Shown here one piece after another: positions 58,965-64,000 of a DNA stretch of 64,000 bases; within the stretch, counting starts at the first letter, position 1, and every line of letters begins with the position of its first letter. The notes under the pieces were generated by a model. That model saw only the letters and a program-made list of their open reading frames with translations, searched no databases and was not told where the DNA came from. Source of the stretch: an uncultured Bacilli bacterium. GTDB taxonomy: Bacteria > Bacillota_I > Bacilli_A > RF39 > UBA660. The stretch is from NCBI GenBank assembly GCA_934168245.1, contig CAKPMY010000002.1, positions 103,499 through 167,498 on the forward strand. The letters are read 5' to 3'. A program made the translations under genes and the position numbers.

Positions 58965-59798
58965 CTTATGTCTCAATAAGTATGCTTTATAAGTATTATA
59001 TCCCAGTTCTAAAACAGTCATTTGTCCAACTCCCCCAGGTACCGGAGTAATATAAGAACACTTAGAGGAAACATTATCAAAGTCTACATCTCCACATAAA
59101 CTACCATCTTCTGCTCTATTAATTCCAACATCAACTACAACTGCTCCTTCTTTAACCATTTCACTCTTTATAAATTTACTCTTACCAACTGCTACAATTA
59201 AAATATCTGCACCTCTTGTAATACTAGTAAGATCTTTAGTCTTAGAATGACACAAAGTAACAGTAGCATCCTTATTAATCATAACCTCTGACATAGGTCT
59301 GCCAACTAAATTACTTCTGCCTACAACAACAACATTTGCTCCTGAAATATCTATATCATAAAATGTCAACAATTCATAAATACCTAATGGTGTACAAGGC
59401 ATTAAACATTCTCTTCCATGAACAAGTCTTCCCATATTAACATCTGTCAATCCATCAACATCCTTCTCTGGATCAATAGCGTTCTGTATAACTCTAGCCT
59501 CTAAATGTTTAGGTATTGGCATCTGTACTAAAATACCATCAACCATCTCATCTTTATTAAGTTCATCTATAATTCCAAGAACTTCACTCTCCAAAACATT
59601 CTCCTCTAATTTTACATGGCTAAAATTAAAACCAAGTTCTAAAGCCATCTTCGACTTCTGTTTAACATAAATATTGCTTGCTGGATCATTTCCAATTTGA
59701 ATAACTACCAATCCTAATGCCCTATCTAGTTTAGAAACCTTATCCTTTAATTCTTCTAACTTAATACGTTTTACTTCTCTACCATCTAATATCCTCAT
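58950..59798 (-). CDS. folD: Bifunctional methylenetetrahydrofolate dehydrogenase/cyclohydrolase
   Basis: A full-length 282-residue FolD. VKQKSKMALELGF holds the catalytic lysine (K-x-x-x-Y-V/K-x-K pattern), DGILVQMPIPKHL the substrate site, VVVGRSNLVGRPM the NADP loop, and TPVPGGVGQMTVLEL the C-terminal signature. It interconverts 5,10-methylene- and 10-formyl-THF in one-carbon metabolism. GAGGTGATACC precedes ATG 59798. Single-gene unit. Confidence 0.96.
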   Translation of the reverse strand: MRILDGREVKRIKLEELKDKVSKLDRALGLVVIQIGNDPASNIYVKQKSKMALELGFNFSHVKLEENVLESEVLGIIDELNKDEMVDGILVQMPIPKHLEARVIQNAIDPEKDVDGLTDVNMGRLVHGRECLMPCTPLGIYELLTFYDIDISGANVVVVGRSNLVGRPMSEVMINKDATVTLCHSKTKDLTSITRGADILIVAVGKSKFIKSEMVKEGAVVVDVGINRAEDGSLCGDVDFDNVSSKCSYITPVPGGVGQMTVLELGYNTYKAYLLRHKKRVL

Positions 59799-59848
59799 AT
59801 GGTATCACCTCAAACAAAATTATAAAATAAAACTCCCAATAAGTAAAT

Positions 59849-59876
59849 GAAAAGAGCAATTCCTAAAATTGCTCTT
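59849..59876 (-). terminator. Terminator of the VWA protein gene
   Basis: AAGAGCAAT (59852-59860) and ATTGCTCTT (59868-59876) pair, followed by T-rich RNA on the minus strand, right after the stop. Confidence 0.8.
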
Positions 59877-59884
59877 ATTTTTAT

Positions 59885-62482
59885 CTAACTTCTCGTATCA
59901 ATTAAATATGGATAATCAGCACTACCATCACCAGTTATATAAGAGGTTGTTCCCCTCAAGGATACAACTGGTCTTACTCCAAGTTCATCTTCTATATCAA
60001 CACCATATGCACCTGCTAAACCTTCACCTTCAGTATCAGCAAACGTTTGAATAGGACTGCTTAACCACAAAACACCAGGAGAAAGAAGCCAATATTCATT
60101 GCCTGTTGCCAAATAATTATTTGACCTAGCACTGCTATCATAAGCAATATTTGCCTCATGTGCCGAAAGCAAAGCAACCGGATAAGTCAAACTATTATTA
60201 CCAAAACCAGATGTACCGCCTGCTGCCACACTTAGAGTATAATTATCTGTAATATTTTTACAAGTTAACGATTTATAATCAAAAAGTGGAGTACTATCGG
60301 AAAGTGTTGCCGAATTAGGGTAAAGTCCATTATTTTCGTGATCTTCAAGCAATCTATTTCCACAAAACATTGTATCCTCCAAATACTTTGTAAAACCTAT
60401 CATATTATTTTTATACCATGTATCAATAACGGTCTTAATCAAAGAATCATTAGTATTAACATCACTACCGTATAACATATCATTTACTATATTTTCAAAT
60501 AATGTACCACTAGTCATAGTATAAGATATTAATGATATAGGTTCTGATAAATGTGTATTATATGAAAAAACATAATGAACAGTAGTACAAGATGTACTAG
60601 TAGACATACAAGTATAATGATAACTTCCTAATTGCCAACTATATGTATTAGTATTATACATTTGACTTGAAGTAAAAGTCTTGGTATTAGAAAGTCTATA
60701 TCTTCCACCTGAATAAGTAACCGAAGTACCAAACGTATATCTACCAGAAGTCGTGGTATTAGTTGTAGTGGCTACATATAATTTATTGTACATATAACCT
60801 ACATCTCCTAATGAAGAGCCATTAGAAGTAAATGCCGATGTAGTCTCAAGTTGAGAAGCATCTCCAGTATTATTACATCTACCCTCTGTATCAGGAGAAC
60901 CATTATAAATCATCTTTACTCCACCAGTACTAGTCGTTCTAACGATCTTCCAACAGAAATTTCCAAATATAACATTATTATTAGTCACGCCACCATAGTA
61001 GTAATAGATATCATTACTACCAGAAAAAGTTTCTCCAGACTTTGGATAATTGTCATCATTTGAATCATACAACTTTACCCCATTACCGTTATCATAATCT
61101 CTCTTAACAGTTTTATACATAGTTAACTTCTCACTAATTGTTCCATCCATCTCTTTATTAATATTCGGTTTAGCCCAAATAGCCTTTAATGTAACATCAT
61201 ACTCCGGCATTATAAATGAACCATCATTATTTTTAGTAACACCTGTCGTAACTACTTTCCATTCTTTAAACTTATACCCAGCACACACTGGAACTTGACT
61301 AGATACCTTAATCGTATCAAAAACAAATCCTTCACTATTACTAGGTACATTAGATACTGTACATCCTGAAGGCGCATTTCCTTCATACGTAATTGTATAA
61401 CTATTCGCTAATACTGGACTCTTTGTACTATTCACCGTATCAACAACACTCTTAATAGAAGTATCAATTAACTCCGAAGCATTAGTCTCATAAAAACCTC
61501 CAACATTTAGATAGTTACTCTTTAAAGAAACATCAATCGTCATCTTGGCACTAAATCCACTTCTAAAACTAGGTAACTCCCATAATACTTGGTTATCCGT
61601 AATGGTGGCATCACCATACGACGTCTCAATATTATCAATTATAAAATAATCACTAACTACATCTGTTATATTAAACTTATCATAAATAACTGAATCAATC
61701 GAAGTAATCTGAAATACTTCTAGTAAATTAACATTATCCGCAAGATATTGTGAATCACTAATCTTCTTTAAAGCATCATGTATCTCATCTCCTGCATCAT
61801 ACTGAATTGCATTTATTGTTAAAAATGGATACGTACTCTTCAAATAACTATACTTTGAAACTTCATTTGGAGTATCAACATTAGGATAGCCATCTGTAAA
61901 AAATACAACGACTGCTCTCCTATTAGAACTAGGAGTATAAGTTTTTAAAACCTCATCAACATTATTTAAGGCCGCATAATAATTAGTAGAGCCCGCTCCA
62001 CCAAGTTCATCCATTCCAGCCTTTAATGTATTCACATCATTTGTAAATCCTGATAGAATCTTTGACTCTGAATCAAAACTAATTAACGAAACTCTATTAT
62101 CAGAATTAGTTAATATCCCAGAAATCAGCCTATTAACATTATCCTTAACTAAATCCAACTTAGTCGAATACATTGACCCAGAATTATCAAGTACCAAAAT
62201 TAAATCCAAATTATAATTATCTTTACTCATAAGAATAGTATTAACATCAAAAGTAATCCTAGCCTTTCCTTTAGAAGTCCAAGAAGCTGACTTATCAATA
62301 TGCCACGCTCCTTCTTCCTGACTACTATAACTAGATTTACTAGATTCAATACTAACTTTTTTAACAACGACACCACTTGCATAAGACTTAGGAAAGATAG
62401 ATACAAAAATGGCCATAAAAAGAACTATACAAAGTAAAACTTTGAAACTGTCATGTCTAAATATTTTAACAATCTTCTTCAT
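59885..62482 (-). CDS. Secreted VWA-domain protein with bacterial-repeat and DUF6273-like C-terminal domain
   Basis: ATG 62482 (GGGTGATAG upstream) gives 865 residues with a signal sequence ending near residue 37. A von Willebrand A domain follows, with the MIDAS DxSxS at Asp99 (LDNSGSM) and FFTDGYPN. Then come a CVSNVPSNSEGFVFDTIKV/GYKFKEWKVV module (InlB/MucBP-like, closing FIMPEYDVTLKAIW) and a 400-residue C-terminal domain with VIFGNFCWKIVRTTSTGGVKMIYNG, YWLLSPGV, VRPVVSLRG and GDGSADYPYLID. The last part resembles DUF6273. There is no sorting motif or C-terminal helix. It is probably secreted or bound to the wall and works in adhesion. Confidence 0.82.
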   Translation of the reverse strand: MKKIVKIFRHDSFKVLLCIVLFMAIFVSIFPKSYASGVVVKKVSIESSKSSYSSQEEGAWHIDKSASWTSKGKARITFDVNTILMSKDNYNLDLILVLDNSGSMYSTKLDLVKDNVNRLISGILTNSDNRVSLISFDSESKILSGFTNDVNTLKAGMDELGGAGSTNYYAALNNVDEVLKTYTPSSNRRAVVVFFTDGYPNVDTPNEVSKYSYLKSTYPFLTINAIQYDAGDEIHDALKKISDSQYLADNVNLLEVFQITSIDSVIYDKFNITDVVSDYFIIDNIETSYGDATITDNQVLWELPSFRSGFSAKMTIDVSLKSNYLNVGGFYETNASELIDTSIKSVVDTVNSTKSPVLANSYTITYEGNAPSGCTVSNVPSNSEGFVFDTIKVSSQVPVCAGYKFKEWKVVTTGVTKNNDGSFIMPEYDVTLKAIWAKPNINKEMDGTISEKLTMYKTVKRDYDNGNGVKLYDSNDDNYPKSGETFSGSNDIYYYYGGVTNNNVIFGNFCWKIVRTTSTGGVKMIYNGSPDTEGRCNNTGDASQLETTSAFTSNGSSLGDVGYMYNKLYVATTTNTTTSGRYTFGTSVTYSGGRYRLSNTKTFTSSQMYNTNTYSWQLGSYHYTCMSTSTSCTTVHYVFSYNTHLSEPISLISYTMTSGTLFENIVNDMLYGSDVNTNDSLIKTVIDTWYKNNMIGFTKYLEDTMFCGNRLLEDHENNGLYPNSATLSDSTPLFDYKSLTCKNITDNYTLSVAAGGTSGFGNNSLTYPVALLSAHEANIAYDSSARSNNYLATGNEYWLLSPGVLWLSSPIQTFADTEGEGLAGAYGVDIEDELGVRPVVSLRGTTSYITGDGSADYPYLIDTRS

Positions 62483-62540
62483 AACTATCACCCTATCTTC
62501 TTTAATTTTACCACACAAAAAATCAAAAAGTAAATATATC

Positions 62541-62570
62541 AAAAAAACATATCAAATAATTAAATGATAT
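62541..62570 (-). terminator. Terminator of the 62624 gene
   Basis: ATATCA (62549-62554) and TGATAT (62565-62570) pair; seven T follow on the minus strand. Confidence 0.6.
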
Positions 62571-62623
62571 TTTTTTTTATTCTCAATTTTTTATAGAAAT
62601 AAAATCTATACCTCTATTCTTTC

Positions 62624-64000
62624 TCAACTTCTCGTATCAATTAAATATGGATAATCCGCACTACCATCACCGGTTATATAAGAGGTTGTTCCTTTCAAAG
62701 AAAGTGCTGGTCTTACACCTAGTGGATCATCAACACTATTACCATAAGCCCCAGCCAGAGCATTCCCATATGAAGAAGCAAACGTTATAAGTGGATTAAC
62801 TATCCACACAACACCTGGCGAAAGAAGCCAATATTCATTTCCAGACGCCAAATAATTCTCTTCTTTAGCACTACTATCATAAGCAATTCGTGCTTCCTGC
62901 GCAGAAAGCAAAGCAACTGGATAAGTCAAACTATTACTACCAAAGCCAGCAGTACCACCTGCTGCCACACTTAAAGTATAATTATCAGTAGCATTAGGGC
63001 AAACTAAACGCCAATAATCAAAATATGGAGTATTATCAGCAATATCTGCTGAATTAGGATAAAGTCCATTATTCTCATGATTAGAAAGTAATCTATTTCC
63101 ACAAAACATCGTATTTTCTAAGTACTTCGTAAGATCCGTCATATTATTTTTATACCAAGTATCAATAGCCGTTTTAATAACTGAACTATTAGTATTAACA
63201 TCACTACCATATAACATTCCATCTACTACATTTTCAAATAATGTTCCCCCAGTCAATGCATAAGACCGCAAAGTTATAGGATCTGATGAACTAGTAGAAT
63301 AAGAGAAAACATAGTGAACAGTAGTACAAGCTGTACTAGTGGACATACATGTATAATGATAATTTCCTAACTGCCAACTATATGTACTAGTATTATACAT
63401 TTGACTTGAAGTAAAAGTCTTGGTATTAGAAAGTCTATATCTTCCACCGGAATAAGTAACCGAAGTACCAAACGTATATCTTCCAGAAGTTGTAGTTTTA
63501 GTGGATGTCGGCTCATAAAGTTTATTATACATGTATCCAATATAACCAAGTGAAGTCCAATCAGCACTAAATGCACTCTTACTAGAAAGTTCTGATGCAT
63601 CACCCGTATTATTACATTTACCTTCCGTATCGGCCACTCCATTATAAATCATTTTTACTCCACCAGTACTAGTCGTTCTAACCATTTTCCAACAAAACTT
63701 TCCAAATACAACATTATTATTTTTTACATTACCATAGTAATAATAAATTTCATTATCTCCCGGAAAATTTTCAGTAGAAGAAGTATACAACTTTACCCCA
63801 TTACCATTATCATAATCTCTCTTAACGGTTTTATACATAGTCAACTTCTCACTAATTGTTCCATCCATCTCTTTATTAATATTCGGTTTAGCCCAAATAG
63901 CCCTTAATGTAACATCATACTCTGGCATTATAAATGAACCATCATTATTTTTAGTAACACCTGTCGTAACTACTTTCCATTCTTTAAACTTATACCCAGC
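62624..64000 (-). CDS. Partial secreted protein, second copy of the same C-terminal domain (5' end outside window)
   Basis: An open frame of 459 codons reaches the right edge without a start; an internal ATG at 63928 is not the beginning. The visible part runs from the end of a bacterial repeat (AGYKFKEWKVV to MPEYDVTLRAIW) through the full DUF6273-like domain and ends YLIDTRS like its neighbour at 59885. Amino-acid and DNA identity to that gene is very high over most of this length, with a variable segment (about 62700-63100). Whether a VWA domain lies upstream is unknown. Confidence 0.82.
   Translation of the reverse strand, partial: AGYKFKEWKVVTTGVTKNNDGSFIMPEYDVTLRAIWAKPNINKEMDGTISEKLTMYKTVKRDYDNGNGVKLYTSSTENFPGDNEIYYYYGNVKNNNVVFGKFCWKMVRTTSTGGVKMIYNGVADTEGKCNNTGDASELSSKSAFSADWTSLGYIGYMYNKLYEPTSTKTTTSGRYTFGTSVTYSGGRYRLSNTKTFTSSQMYNTSTYSWQLGNYHYTCMSTSTACTTVHYVFSYSTSSSDPITLRSYALTGGTLFENVVDGMLYGSDVNTNSSVIKTAIDTWYKNNMTDLTKYLENTMFCGNRLLSNHENNGLYPNSADIADNTPYFDYWRLVCPNATDNYTLSVAAGGTAGFGSNSLTYPVALLSAQEARIAYDSSAKEENYLASGNEYWLLSPGVVWIVNPLITFASSYGNALAGAYGNSVDDPLGVRPALSLKGTTSYITGDGSADYPYLIDTRS

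Noticed and set aside
1..64000. Mycoplasma-type genetic code (TGA = Trp)
   Set aside because: TGA is used as a real stop (4165, 31254) and TGG encodes the conserved Trp residues.

Overview
The window is strongly AT-rich bacterial chromosome with tightly packed genes and good Shine-Dalgarno sites (AGGAGG, GGTGAT). TGA serves as a stop (for example at 4165 and 31254), so this is not the mycoplasma code. Three chaperone genes carry CIRCE/HrcA operators. The spore-coat genes cotJB and cotJC, a YjcZ-like small sporulation protein and a BclA-like collagen protein point to a spore-forming, anaerobic Bacilli/Erysipelotrichia/RF39-like gut bacterium with phosphoketolase fermentation. The assignment is inferred from gene content only. 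No phage, insertion sequence, CRISPR array or origin was seen.

Layout. 1-9.9 kb: an alpha/beta hydrolase, zinc-ribbon and membrane-anchored proteins, one gene apparently broken by an insertion in an A-tract, a tandem pair of an unknown family, a duplicated DUF7694-like protein, tRNA-Gly/tRNA-Cys, and a PH-like protein. 10.0-13.0 kb: a three-gene acyl-CoA dehydratase activase/DUF2229 operon whose first gene appears to begin at ATC. 13.0-16.0 kb: an ABC-F protein, then the standout locus. This is a strong sigma-A promoter driving about 600 nt of structured, non-coding RNA directly upstream of a 201-residue four-helix membrane protein with a DxxxD motif, which is the arrangement of OLE RNA and oapA. 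16-27 kb: a lysozyme-like protein, an ABC exporter, galE, Nudix, a HExxH peptidase, cysteine desulfurase, a small alarmone synthetase and Hsp20. 27-33 kb: two overlapping hybrid histidine kinases with complementary defects. One contains a 16 x 60-bp repeat array.

33-46 kb: phosphoketolase, two LppM-like lipoproteins, HtpG, a surface protein with a tiny membrane-protein partner, the collagen-like protein, a medium-chain dehydrogenase, a glycosyltransferase and an MscS channel. 46-53 kb: three tandem surface-protein paralogues with NPDT-helix-basic tails, joined by a 208-bp perfect repeat, then an N-domain-less ClpB. 53-59 kb: unknown proteins, a flavodoxin-like reductase, DUF5662, a WG-repeat protein, the cotJ operon (a CotJA-CotJB fusion plus CotJC), tRNA-His and the YjcZ-like peptide. 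59-64 kb: folD and two large tandem secreted proteins (VWA plus a C-terminal DUF6273-like domain), the second cut by the window edge.

Common themes are heat-shock control by HrcA (hsp20, htpG, clpB), a large envelope and surface protein repertoire built by tandem duplication, spore-coat functions, and a probable OLE ribonucleoprotein at the membrane. Many start codons were moved from the longest reading frame to the codon that fits the ribosome-binding site.
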